DNA of 64,000 nt from Bog-756 sp963741055 (GTDB lineage: Bacteria > Actinomycetota > Acidimicrobiia > Acidimicrobiales > RAAP-2): contig CAVUGU010000014.1 of NCBI GenBank assembly GCA_963741055.1, positions 62,001-126,000 on the forward strand, read 5' to 3'. Shown piece by piece: positions 43,167 to 51,684 of this stretch. Position numbers and translations under genes: made by a program. The notes beneath the pieces are model-generated. The model searched no databases. It was not told where the DNA came from and saw only the letters and a list, made by a program, of their open reading frames with translations. Each line of letters begins with the position of its first letter. The first letter of the stretch is position 1.

Positions 43167-44798
43167 TGGCCGAGTGGAAGCTCAGACAGCTCGGGGAGGA
43201 GGAGCGCAACTCCTACCGGTCGGGGGGGTGGTGGACCGGCGAGACGCTCGGTCAGCGGATGGCAGCGCAGCTCGCCGCCCATGGAGATCGTCCCTTCGTC
43301 GTTCATTCGACGTCCCGGCCGTGGCGGGGGACGTTCGCGGACATCCTCGATCTGTCGCGACGGGTCGCCGGCGGCCTCGCGGCGAGAGGCGTCGGCCCCG
43401 GCGACGTGGTCTCGTTCCAGACACCGAACTGGGTCGAGGGGGCGGTGACCTTCTACGCCGCGGCGCTGCTGGGTGCAGTGGTCGTCCCGGTCGTCCACAT
43501 CTACGGTGCCCACGAGCTCGGCTACATCCTGAACGAATCCGAACCCAAGGTGCACGTCACCGCGGCCGCGTTCGGCCATCTCGACTATCTCGCCAACCTG
43601 CAGAAGGTTGCGGGCAGCTCGAACATCGACGTGGTGGTCATCGGTGACGTCGCGCCCCGGGGGTCGTCACCCTTCGAGGACCTGGTCGCGCATCTCCCCA
43701 TCGAATCTCCCGTTGACGCCGACCCGGAGGCACCCGCGCTGATCGGTTGGACCTCGGGTACCACCGCCAACCCGAAGGGGGTCGTGCATTCACACCAGAG
43801 CGTTCTGGCAGAGGTGATGCAACTCGGAGCAACAGTCCGCTCCCGACGAGCGCCCGACCCTGTTGGCCAACCCGATCAGCCATGCCATCGGCATGCTCGG
43901 GGCGCTCCTGATCCCGATCGACCGCGGTCGACCGGTCCACCTTCTGGACCAGTTCGATCCGAGCGTGGTGCTGTCGCTGATGATCTCCGAGGACTTGAAT
44001 GCGGGAGGCGGGGCTCCGTACTTCCTGACCAGCCTCCTCGACCATCCGGGGTTCACCGACGAACATCTCGCTCGCATCTCCCAGTTCGGAATGGGAGGGG
44101 CACCGGTTCCACGGGTTGTGACCGACCGGGCGACATCACTCGGGATCACCGTCTATCGCATGTACGGGTCGACCGAGCATCCATCGATCACCGGATGCAC
44201 CTACGACGCTCCGCTGCAGAAGCGACTGGGAACCGACGGGAGACCGCTGGACGGGAACGAGATCCGGCTCGTCGATGCGGAGGGCAACGACGTCGGCGTC
44301 GGAGCGCCCGGAGAGGTCCTGTCACGGGGTCCCGAGCTGTTCCTCGGCTACACGGATCCCGAGTTGACCGCGGCCGCCTTCGACGACGGCGGGTGGTACC
44401 ACACAGGAGACGTCGCGGTGATGGACGAGGACGGTTTCATCTGCATCACCGACCGCAAGTCCGACGTGATCATCCGCGGCGGGGAGAACATCAGCGCCGC
44501 CGAGGTCGAAGAGCTGCTGGCCCAGCTGTCAGGCGTCGCCGAAGTGGCGGTGGTGGCGGCGCCCGATGAACGGATGGGGGAGCACGCCGCCGCGGTGTTC
44601 CGAATGCTCCCGGACCAAACTGCCCCGTCGATGGACGAGGTACGCGCCCATCTCGAGCGCGAGGGGCTTGCCCGGCAGAAGTGGCCGGAGGAGCTTGTCG
44701 AGGTCAAGGAATTTCCCCGGACCACCTCAGGGAAGGTCCAGAAGTTCGTACTCCGCGGACAGTTTCGGGAGCGGAGCCCCGCGTACGAAGCGCGTTGA
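43166..44798 (+). CDS. Acyl-CoA synthetase (AMP-forming), frameshifted
   Basis: An ANL-superfamily ligase that activates a carboxylic acid to its CoA thioester through an acyl-AMP. Motifs: P-loop GWTSGTTANPKGVVHSHQ, YRMYGSTEHPSITG, YHTGDVAVMDEDGFICITD with the hinge RKSDVIIRGGENIS, and catalytic Lys in TTSGKVQKFV. The frame breaks once, at about 43835-43845 (CGCTCCCGACGAG); removing one C gives DERPTLLANPISHAIGM and a normal 543-residue enzyme. The ATG shares one base with the TetR stop. Likely the entry step of the pathway. Confidence 0.92.
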
Positions 44799-44839
44799 GC
44801 GCTTGTCTGCCAATCTATTGACGACCAGGAAGAGAGACC

Positions 44840-46102
44840 ATGCCTCTACGCAACAAGAAGTATCTCGGAGCCGCACTGTCGTGCATCGTCCTGCTGATCG
44901 CTGCTGGGTGCAGTAGCAGTAGCAGTAGTAGTACGACGACCTCGACCTCGACCTCGGGATCGAGCACCGGAAGCGGAGGGTCCAAGACCTACACCGTCGG
45001 GCTGCTGTCCGATCAGACAGGACCGGGCGCCTCCGAATCGGCCACAACGGTCTTGGGGGTCAAGGCGGGAATCGGGGTCGCCGCCACGATGGGGTACAAG
45101 ATCAAGTACATCGCCGCCGACACCGCGACGAGCCCGACTCAGGCGCTGACCGCGGCGCAGCAGCTGGTCGAACAGGACCATGTCTTCGCCGTGATCGGCT
45201 CGTCGGCCCTTCTCTTCTCGGCCGCTCCCTACCTGACATCCAATGGCATTCCCGTGGTCGGAGGCGCCTTCGACAGCTCCGAGTGGTTGAAGCCGAGCAG
45301 CTACAACATGTTCTCGGTCATCGGGAATCAGGACTTCACCAAGGTGTACACCACGACCGGTCTCTTCCTGAAGAGTCAGGGTGTCACCAATCTCGGCTCG
45401 GTGGGCTACTCGGTGTCCCCGAGCTCAGCCGCGGCGGCCCGAGCGTCGGCGGTATCGGCCGAGGCGGCAGGTATCAAGTCCGGATACTTGAACGACAGCT
45501 TCCCCTTCGGCAGCACCAACGTGGCACCGGTCGCGCTCGCCATGAAGAGCGCCGGGGTCAACGGTCTGGTGGCAGACACCGAGCCGAGCACCGTCTTCGC
45601 TCTGGCCACCGCCCTCGAGCAGCAGGGCGTCCACCTCAAGGCGACCATGCTCCCCACCGGTGGAGGCGGCGATCTGATCAACTCGGGACCGACGGCCATC
45701 CAGGCTGCCCAGGGGGCCGACTTTCTGTCCGACTTCGAGCCGCCCGAGATGCACACGGCGGCCACCCAACAACTCCAGAATGCGCTGGCAACCTATGCCG
45801 GAGTCCATACCGACCCGACCTTCGCCGAGTACATCGGCTATCTGTCGGTTCTCGGTCTGGTCCAGGGGATCCAGGGCGCGGGCGCGAACCCGACCCAGAG
45901 CTCGACGATCAAGGCCCTGTCCAACATCACCGACTACGACGCCGAGGGTCTCTGGGGCGGCCACCAGACTGTCAACTGGAGCCAGCGACCCCAAGGGAAG
46001 TCAGAATGCTTCTGGATGACCAAACTCTCCGGCTCGACGTTCCATCTGATCTCTGGATCGACTCCGGTGTGCGGAACGCAGATCCCGGGCAAGAGCGTTT
46101 AG
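44840..46102 (+). CDS. LivK-type ABC transporter substrate-binding lipoprotein
   Basis: A 420-residue type I periplasmic-binding protein of the branched-chain amino acid/amide family. The signal sequence ends in the lipobox IAAGCSS (Cys about residue 24), followed by a Ser/Thr-rich linker; the fold proper begins YTVGLLSDQTGPGA. AVIGSSALLFSAAPYLTSNGIPVV is the ligand-binding core. No Liv permease or ATPase genes are in the window. With the neighbouring ligase and thiolase it may capture the pathway's substrate outside the membrane. A GGAAGAGAG site precedes ATG 44840. Confidence 0.9.
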   Translation: MPLRNKKYLGAALSCIVLLIAAGCSSSSSSSTTTSTSTSGSSTGSGGSKTYTVGLLSDQTGPGASESATTVLGVKAGIGVAATMGYKIKYIAADTATSPTQALTAAQQLVEQDHVFAVIGSSALLFSAAPYLTSNGIPVVGGAFDSSEWLKPSSYNMFSVIGNQDFTKVYTTTGLFLKSQGVTNLGSVGYSVSPSSAAAARASAVSAEAAGIKSGYLNDSFPFGSTNVAPVALAMKSAGVNGLVADTEPSTVFALATALEQQGVHLKATMLPTGGGGDLINSGPTAIQAAQGADFLSDFEPPEMHTAATQQLQNALATYAGVHTDPTFAEYIGYLSVLGLVQGIQGAGANPTQSSTIKALSNITDYDAEGLWGGHQTVNWSQRPQGKSECFWMTKLSGSTFHLISGSTPVCGTQIPGKSV

Positions 46103-46206
46103 ACATCGTCACAATCGCTGAGCGGCTCTCGCCAGTCATCGAATAGATCGCTGGTCAACGCCGGGATCGACGGCGAACCCGCTGGGTGTGCGGCGAACCT
46201 CAGTTC

Positions 46207-46224
46207 TAGAACCCGTTCTATACT
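46207..46224. promoter_or_regulatory. KstR-consensus palindrome and overlapping -10 (TATACT)
   Basis: TAGAACCCGTTCTA at 46207-46220 is a perfect inverted repeat matching the published KstR operator pattern TnnAACnnGTTnnA, used by TetR-type repressors of cholesterol catabolism in mycobacteria and relatives. A -10 element TATACT (46219-46224) overlaps its right end, so a bound repressor would block the promoter. It lies about 75 bp upstream of the thiolase gene. Confidence 0.7.
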
Positions 46225-46298
46225 AGGCGCCGGACACCCACGGCCGGACTCGACCGCCTGCCGCAGAGCTGTCCCCGAGCCTCGAGGAAGGACCCCTC

Positions 46299-47459
46299 AT
46301 GTCAAAGCCGGTGATCGTCGAAGCAGTCCGCTCCCCGATCGGGAAGCGCAACGGGTGGATGTCGGGCTTCCATGCGGCGGAGCTGCTCGGGAACGTCCAG
46401 GTCGAGCTCGTCAAGCGTTCGGGTGTCGACCCCGGAGAGGTCGAGCAGATCGTGGGCGGGTGCGTGACCCAGGCCGGCGAGCAGGCCTCGAACGTCACCC
46501 GCACCGCTTGGCTCAGCCAGAGCCTGCCTTACGAGGTCGCTGCGACCACCGTCGACTGCCAGTGCGGCTCTGCCCAGCAGGCGAACCACTTCGTCGCGAA
46601 TCTGATCAGTGCCGGTGCGATCGAGACCGGCATCGGGTGCGGGGTGGAGGCGATGAGCCGGGTCGGCCTCGGTGCGAACGCATTCAACGGCCCTGGGCGC
46701 TCTCGCCCCGAGGATTTCCCCTGGGACATGCCCGACCAGTTCGGTGCCGCCGAGCGCATCGCCAAGAAGTACGGGATCACCCGCGACGACGTCGACTGGC
46801 TCGGGTTCGAGTCGCAGCGCAAAGGTGCACGGGCCGTCGCCGAGGGGCGCTTCGAGCGCGAGATCGCGCCGCTCGAGGCCCCTGTGGTCGGGGCGGACGG
46901 GCCGACCGGCGAACGGGAACTGATCACGAAGGACCAGGGACTGCGAGAGACCACTCGTGAGGGGTTGGCCGCTCTCAAGCCGGTCCTACCCGACGGGATC
47001 CACACCGCTGGCAACAGCTCCCAGATCTCCGACGGCGCCGCCGCGGTGCTCTGGATGTCCGAGCGCCGGGCAAAAGAGGCGGGTCTGCGTCCTCGTGCGC
47101 GCATCGTCGCCCAGACCCTGGTCGGTTCCGATCCCTACTACCACCTCGACGGACCGATCGCCGCGACGACGAGCGTCCTCTCGAAGGCCGGGATGACCAT
47201 GGCTGACATCGACCTCTTCGAGGTCAACGAGGCGTTCGCCTCGGTGGTGCTCGCCTGGGGCAAGGTCCACGACGTCGACTGGGAGAAGGTCAACGTGAAC
47301 GGGGGCGCCATCGCGCTCGGCCACCCGGTCGGCTCGACGGGCTCGCGCCTGATCACCACCGCGCTCCACGAGCTGGAGCGGTCCGATTCCTCGCTCGCGC
47401 TGGTCTCGATGTGCTGTGGGGGAGCGCTCGCGACCGGCACCATCATCGAGCGCATCTGA
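46299..47459 (+). CDS. Acetyl-CoA acetyltransferase / 3-ketoacyl-CoA thiolase (FadA5-like)
   Basis: A 386-residue degradative thiolase that splits 3-ketoacyl-CoA with CoA. Nucleophile Cys is in TVDCQCGSAQQANHF (about residue 90-92); NEAFASVVLAW, the active-site His in GGAIALGHPVGSTGSR and the second Cys in SMCCGGALATG complete the site. A GGAAGG lies before ATG 46299. The upstream KstR-like palindrome suggests a steroid or lipid side-chain beta-oxidation role, as for FadA5 and FadA6. Confidence 0.94.
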   Translation: MSKPVIVEAVRSPIGKRNGWMSGFHAAELLGNVQVELVKRSGVDPGEVEQIVGGCVTQAGEQASNVTRTAWLSQSLPYEVAATTVDCQCGSAQQANHFVANLISAGAIETGIGCGVEAMSRVGLGANAFNGPGRSRPEDFPWDMPDQFGAAERIAKKYGITRDDVDWLGFESQRKGARAVAEGRFEREIAPLEAPVVGADGPTGERELITKDQGLRETTREGLAALKPVLPDGIHTAGNSSQISDGAAAVLWMSERRAKEAGLRPRARIVAQTLVGSDPYYHLDGPIAATTSVLSKAGMTMADIDLFEVNEAFASVVLAWGKVHDVDWEKVNVNGGAIALGHPVGSTGSRLITTALHELERSDSSLALVSMCCGGALATGTIIERI

Positions 47460-48025
47460 GCCTTCGCCGCGCTCACCCTGAGCCCCAACACTCTCAACGA
47501 CCTGGTCGTCGGCATCGCCGGGTCGTAACCCCACGCCTGCAACCCGTGTGTCTCCAGGTGTGGGTTGGGCCTTCTCGGTCGGGTCGGCCAACGTCCCCCC
47601 GGGTCTCTCCTCTGTGGGTACCTTCCTCGGTCGTGATGTATATGTACATCACCTGATGTCACTGGCCCGACAACAAGTAGTGGGACGCTGCCTCAGCCAC
47701 GACAGCCGGACTCCTGACCAGGGACATCTCGCGGAGGGTCTGACAGGACGCTCGCCTGCCTCCACCTTCCCGACGGTCGTTTGATGCCACGGGATGTCGA
47801 ATCTCCCTCGCATCACACCGGCTACGGCCTCCTGCGAAAAGGTGACGACCGTCGTTGTGCGTGGTTAGCAAAGCAGTGCCCCCGCGACGGGCTGCGTAGT
47901 ACGTGGTCGATGCCGAGCGGGCGCAAGACCGCCCCAGTTCGCCGGGACGGTGCCAATAACCGCACCGGCGGGATTCTGCTGTCGTAGTAATCCAACGAGT
48001 TCGATGCGGCTCGGCTTCAGACAGT
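47460..48025. other. 566-bp region without a convincing gene
   Basis: Only short, mutually overlapping frames without ribosome-binding sites or recognisable motifs are present. The one structured element is a 20-bp imperfect palindrome at 47633-47652. The gap marks the switch from the catabolic island to the accessory region on the right. Confidence 0.5.
47633..47652. promoter_or_regulatory. Palindrome GTGATGTA-TATG-TACATCAC
   Basis: Two perfect 8-bp inverted arms separated by four bases in a locally AT-rich patch, looking like a binding site for a dimeric regulator (GntR-type sites have similar size). No adjacent regulator gene is seen and no flanking gene starts close to it, so its target is unknown. 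Confidence 0.4.
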
Positions 48026-48439
48026 TCAATAGTTGAAGATGCCGCTGAAGATCGCCTTCTGGTGACCCTCTTGCCAATGCGGGTAGCCGACGATCACCGA
48101 GAGATTGTCTGGGTCTCTCCCTTCGATCCCATTCATTCCCTCGTAGTGATAGCGACGGCCGATGCCGCCGTGTTCTTCAAGCCAACGCTCAGCCCGTCGG
48201 AACTCATTCTCAGAGTCGAACGTCCAGATCGTGTACTGGACCCCGACCCCAACGGACGCCCTGACTCCTTGCTGCATCCGCCGCAAATACAAATGAGTGC
48301 CAAAGCTACCCACCAGCAGCGCTGCGTCTTGTTCGCGAAGCGTCACCTCCAACCCGAGGAGTCCGCTGTAGAAGTCGATGGAACGGTCGAGTTTGTAGAC
48401 GTAGATGACCACTGCACTCAGGCGGACCCCCGGAGGCAT
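48026..48439 (-). CDS. VOC/glyoxalase family protein
   Basis: A 137-residue single-domain vicinal-oxygen-chelate protein: VVIYVYKLDRSIDFYSGLLGLEVTLRE opens the domain (about residues 10-36), GTHLYLRR and QYTIWTFDSENEF form the middle strands, and IEGRDPDNLSVIVGYPHW the end. The ordinary N-terminal metal His is replaced, so this may be a binding protein rather than an enzyme. It ends in IFNY. It is not in an operon. Confidence 0.8.
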   Translation of the reverse strand: MPPGVRLSAVVIYVYKLDRSIDFYSGLLGLEVTLREQDAALLVGSFGTHLYLRRMQQGVRASVGVGVQYTIWTFDSENEFRRAERWLEEHGGIGRRYHYEGMNGIEGRDPDNLSVIVGYPHWQEGHQKAIFSGIFNY

Positions 48440-48493
48440 GAGCCAAGGCTATCGGCGTTGTCTCATCATTCCTTCATTCGTAGGAGTGCCCAC

Positions 48494-48539
48494 GATCGCC
48501 GGGAGCGGGTCACTTATCGATGGTGGCTGAGCGGCACTT
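48494..48539 (+). repeat. Dispersed ~44-bp repeat, copy 1
   Basis: Core GGGAGCGGGTCACTTATCG, then GTGGCTGA and CGGCAC after short variable steps. Two more copies occur on the opposite strand at 51702-51744 and 59741-59784. This copy lies between the VOC gene and a small Cys/His-rich gene. Confidence 0.75.
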
Positions 48540-48602
48540 CCGGGCGCGCGGAGAAGTGCGCTGGGTCGTGGGCGTCAGCGCCGCACCGGTCGTCTACTTC
48601 CG

Positions 48603-48902
48603 TTATTTCGGCGCCACGGGTTCGTCATCCGCCGGAAGCGAACCGACTCGCTGAGGCTTGTGCTCCCGGAGGGGAGGAGTCATCGAGGAGATGGGCCCGC
48701 CAGACTCCCCGTCCCCTGCTGTGCCGGGGCTCGGGAGGAACTGGCCCTTGCCGCGGTCAAACCGCATTTCGTGGTGACAGCTCGACGCGTACGGATGCCC
48801 CAGCCTCTGTTCGCACTCCACAATCTCGCCGTCGACAGGACGTTTCGCCTCTGTTCGGACAACGCCGTCGCAGTGCATCGTCCCGCATTCCCACTCGTAC
48901 AT
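48603..48902 (-). CDS. Small Cys/His-rich protein of unknown function
   Basis: A 99-residue protein starting MYEWECGTMHCDGVV. Cys and His at EC..MHC, VECEQRLGHP and SSCHHEM could bind a metal ion, after which the chain is low complexity and Pro-rich. No family recognised. Its start overlaps the run-on end of the unknown gene upstream, which may itself be a frame artefact. Moderate evidence only. Confidence 0.4.
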   Translation of the reverse strand: MYEWECGTMHCDGVVRTEAKRPVDGEIVECEQRLGHPYASSCHHEMRFDRGKGQFLPSPGTAGDGESGGPISSMTPPLREHKPQRVGSLPADDEPVAPK

Positions 48903-49251
48903 GTTGCTCGTCTTTCAACCCTCCATCGTCAACGGGCGTCTTCGGTGGTTGGAGGAGGACCAACCCTCTGCGCCGGGAAGGGAACAAGAACCCAGTAGCT
49001 CTTGCGTTGGCCAACGCGATCGCACGCCTTACGAACGCAACGGAGCGTTTGACGTCGCTACGCCGTACAGACCAGACGATGCTCCCGTTCTCCAAGACCA
49101 TCGGCGTTCCGTAGGAGCTGGGAACGAAAGAACGCAAAGCCCCTTCTGTGCGGATGGTCTTGTCGAACGCTTGAACCCATTGAGCATCTGGTTGACCCTG
49201 AAGAAACCACCGGATGGTGACGCGGTGGAGACGCAGATCAGCAAAGACCAC
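48757..49251 (-). CDS. Unknown protein, paralogue B of the neighbouring gene
   Basis: The core VVFADLRLHRVTIRWFLQGQ, then DAQWVQAFDK, SSYGTPMVLENGSIVWSVRR and ANARATGFLF aligns along its length with the gene just upstream (paralogue A), at roughly 40% identity by eye. The reading frame also extends 5' from GTG 49251 to the stop of A without a better start (RRRGETKIVNIHRD region), so the true start is uncertain. The C-terminal 75 residues are Arg-rich, unlike A, and overlap the next gene, suggesting that a stop near 48920 was missed through a frameshift. Function unknown. Confidence 0.45.
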   Translation of the reverse strand: MVFADLRLHRVTIRWFLQGQPDAQWVQAFDKTIRTEGALRSFVPSSYGTPMVLENGSIVWSVRRSDVKRSVAFVRRAIALANARATGFLFPSRRRGLVLLQPPKTPVDDGGLKDEQHVRVGMRDDALRRRCPNRGETSCRRRDCGVRTEAGASVRVELSPRNAV

Positions 49252-49326
49252 GTCCCCGACCGCAACTTCACGGCAAACACTGACGTCCCGATGGATGTTG
49301 ACGATCTTGGTCTCCCCCCGCCTCCG

Positions 49327-49786
49327 CTATGTCCGCGCCGGATGCGTCAGTAATCCGCGAACCCTCGCGTTGGCGTTCTCGATCAGCTCTTCCACTATGG
49401 CAAGCGAACTCTTGACGTCGCCGATCCTGACGGCCCAGACGATGGTGGCGTCGAGTGTCACGATCGGGCGTCCATATGCACTTCGGACACAGTCACGCAT
49501 GACCCCGTTGGCGCCGGACGAGATCATTGAACGCTTCAATCCAGTGACTGTCTGGCTGACGGTCAAGAGACCATTCGAGTGTGACCCGATAGAGGTTCAG
49601 ATCGACAAGAGTGACATTCTCGACTGTGATCTTGTCGCTGGCATCGGAAGCCCGAAGATCGATGTGGGCCAACGCTGTCTCCTCTCCACGCCGTCCCCCA
49701 TCTGATCGCACGGTTTCCAGCTGAAGCCCGGTCCGCTTGCCCCTCTTGCGGTTTGTACCAGCCGGATCTGAACCGAACTGCAGCAA
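49327..49786 (-). CDS. Unknown protein, paralogue A, frameshifted
   Basis: Two frames join into about 152 residues: GRRGEETALAHIDLRASD, TLVDLNLYRVTLEWSLDRQ and DSHWIEAFNDLVR in the first; NGVMRDCVRSAYGRPIVTL, ATIVWAVRIGDVKSSLAIV and ENANARVRGLLTHPART in the second, after skipping one base near 49510. It is followed directly by paralogue B in the same orientation. I recognise no family. The pattern (short beta strands with an Asp/Trp core and a C-terminal helix) resembles small immunity or ligand-binding proteins only vaguely. Confidence 0.45.
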
Positions 49787-50073
49787 CGACTGAACAACTG
49801 ATGAACGTTGGGTGGCACTCCCCGGTAGTTGACTGCCACTTCGTCACCAAGCCGTCACACTCCCCGCAAGATTCACCAAGTCTTCGGCGTCCGTTGGCTT
49901 GGACGCGACGTGCCGGCTGCTACAAAGGACCCAGGTCCGAGGGCGGCGGACCGATTCGTGGAGGCGCCCCTCGCTCGGCCACGCTCTCTTCTGGGCGGCG
50001 AGGGGGTGCCTCCCACTTCACTGCCAGCGAAAGTAGTTCGACGCGCGGGGAGCGGGACTTGGAGCAACAGCGC

Positions 50074-50232
50074 ATGTACGAGGCTGAAATCGTTCGCGCC
50101 TCACCGAAGGGTCGCACAGACGTTGCGTTGATCCACCTCATCCACCGCCGTCGCCTGGAAGGCTGGCTCGTCTGCAATTCAGAGACGATCGGCACGGGCC
50201 AACTGAAGGTCACGTTCCGGCGCTCGGCATAG
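50074..50232 (+). CDS. Small protein, DUF4177-like (52 residues)
   Basis: From ATG 50074 with GGAGCAACAG upstream: MYEAEIVRASPKGRTDVAL, then LEGWLVCNSETIGTGQLKVTFRR. The layout, a strand, a helix, a GW step and a final strand, recalls DUF4177-type small domains. The frame is open further 5' (to 49753) but that sequence is low complexity. Function unknown. Confidence 0.35.
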   Translation: MYEAEIVRASPKGRTDVALIHLIHRRRLEGWLVCNSETIGTGQLKVTFRRSA

Positions 50233-50718
50233 CCGTCGGTATCGCCGCCCTTCGCCCAGCTCCGGCCTCAAGATGTTGGGCCGCAGTGCCGATTCTCATT
50301 CCTGAAGTCAGGGGCTGGGTCGGCCTCCCCACCCCGGGCCTCACGCAACAGACCTTCCAATAGGAGGGGCATCCTGGGCCGGTGGAGGGGGAGCGGGAGT
50401 GTCCGCCGACTCCCGCTCCCGGCTCAGGGCTCATCGCGCGGCGTGATTGGACCCGGTTGATCGGGCCACCGCTGCGGTGAGCTGAAGTCATTGGTCCTCC
50501 CGTTCACGTTCACAAGGAGATCACGCGCAGTCTTCGTTCGTCGACGAGCGGCACAGTTCGCGTAACTGTCACGCGGAGACTGCGTGAAGCGATTCGGTCC
50601 CCCTTGTTACCTATGGAAAAGCGGGCTGGTGCTCGGATCGCAAGATGAAGCCTTGACGACCGGGATCTTCCGGCGCAGCATCAATGTGTTCGATATCACA
50701 CGTCGGGAGGTAGCGAAG
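50233..50718. other. 486-bp intergenic region with hairpin and operator-like repeat
   Basis: No convincing gene. A strong hairpin pairs GGGAGCGGGAGT (50389-50400) with ACTCCCGCTCCC (50409-50420) around an 8-nt loop, lacking a T-run. A perfect 6-bp inverted repeat ACAGTT-CGCGT-AACTGT lies at 50553-50569, about 150 bp before the secreted-protein gene, where an operator could act. Confidence 0.45.
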
Positions 50719-51228
50719 ATGAAGACTCTTCTGCGAGTTGGGGCGACATTGGGCCTGACGATCCTTGCCGGATCGGTGATGGCTCTCCCAGCCGGGGCGG
50801 CCGTCAAGGTCGGACCAAATCAGTACTTCACGGGAGTCATCAACGGGCGAAATGGGAACACCGCCACTCCGATACCGATCCGAATGGCCTGTTTCGGTCC
50901 GGTGAGGCCCGGCGAAACAGGTCACCCGATGAGCGGTCAGACGCTCGCCGTGCATGAGCTGTTTCCGCCCACGGCCACGACAGGTTCGCTCGGCTTCACG
51001 GGGAAGGATTCGAGGATCGGCGTGTTCTTCAACGCGCCACCCCCCGTCACGCCGGGAGGTTCGGTTACCACGACGCCGATCTTCAAGCGATACGACGTGT
51101 CGAAGCCGCTGTCCACGTCGCTGACCCTCCCCTGTGGGGGCACCGGCACCGTGTATTTCACCCCGATCCCGGTCGTCCCACCGTCTCGGTCGGCCACTGT
51201 CCCCGTGGAGTTTGTTGGCCAGCCCTGA
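50719..51228 (+). CDS. Secreted protein of unknown function
   Basis: A 169-residue protein with a Sec signal peptide (MKTLLRVGATLGLTILAGSV, cleavage about ALPAGAA-VK). The mature part, GPNQYFTGVINGRNGN, IRMACFGPVRPGETGHP and LTLPCGGTGTVYFTPIP, has one Cys pair and looks like an immunoglobulin-like beta sandwich. ATG 50719 is chosen because GGGAGG lies upstream and it begins the signal peptide; the frame stays open 45 codons further up. Seen as a type in actinobacteria; role unknown. Confidence 0.6.
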   Translation: MKTLLRVGATLGLTILAGSVMALPAGAAVKVGPNQYFTGVINGRNGNTATPIPIRMACFGPVRPGETGHPMSGQTLAVHELFPPTATTGSLGFTGKDSRIGVFFNAPPPVTPGGSVTTTPIFKRYDVSKPLSTSLTLPCGGTGTVYFTPIPVVPPSRSATVPVEFVGQP

Positions 51229-51386
51229 GATGACGGCCGCGAGGCTCAGCTCTGGCGTGGAGGGCCTGGGCTGCGGATGTGATGATTGCGGTCGTCCCAA
51301 GATCATGGACGACCAAGTCCGCGACGTCACCATCAAAGCCTGGGCTCCATAACGGCCACCGACCCGGCGGTAGGGGGCACCCCTCT

Positions 51387-51641
51387 TCAAGTTGGTCGGA
51401 GTCGGAGAAGTCGCCAAATCCAGTCATCACGCTTGACGTTGTTGATATCGAAAGTCATGCGCTGTTCCGTGATCGCTAGTTCATCGCCGGTCAGCCAGGG
51501 CGGCATAGAGTCGACCACCGTGAGGTCCCGGAACGCTTGCTGAATCTCGTCCTCCGATCGTGCCCAGAGGAACGCCCAGATCCCACCTTGGCCGTAGTCG
51601 TAAGCGACGAGGAACCGCCGTTTTGCAGAAGATTCGTCCAT
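51387..51641 (-). CDS. Small conserved protein of unknown function
   Basis: An 84-residue protein: KRRFLVAYDYGQGGIWAFLWA, then SEDEIQQAFRDLTVVD and a basic tail DDWIWRLLRLRP. The strand-helix layout with a Tyr-Asp-Tyr-Gly turn suggests a small alpha/beta domain. It has no operon partner: it is separated by 43 bp from the lipoprotein gene end. Confidence 0.5.
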   Translation of the reverse strand: MDESSAKRRFLVAYDYGQGGIWAFLWARSEDEIQQAFRDLTVVDSMPPWLTGDELAITEQRMTFDINNVKRDDWIWRLLRLRPT

Positions 51642-51684
51642 AGCTACTTCAATGCTGCCAGAAGAGGCTTTGACCTCAGCAGCT

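Noticed and set aside
47548..47784. 78-codon frame after the thiolase gene
   Set aside because: No ribosome-binding site, no family sequence, and it overlaps other equally poor frames and the palindrome.
49753..50073. 5' extension of the small gene at 50074
   Set aside because: Low-complexity Gly/Arg/Ser sequence overlapping the start of paralogue A; the ATG at 50074 begins the structured part.
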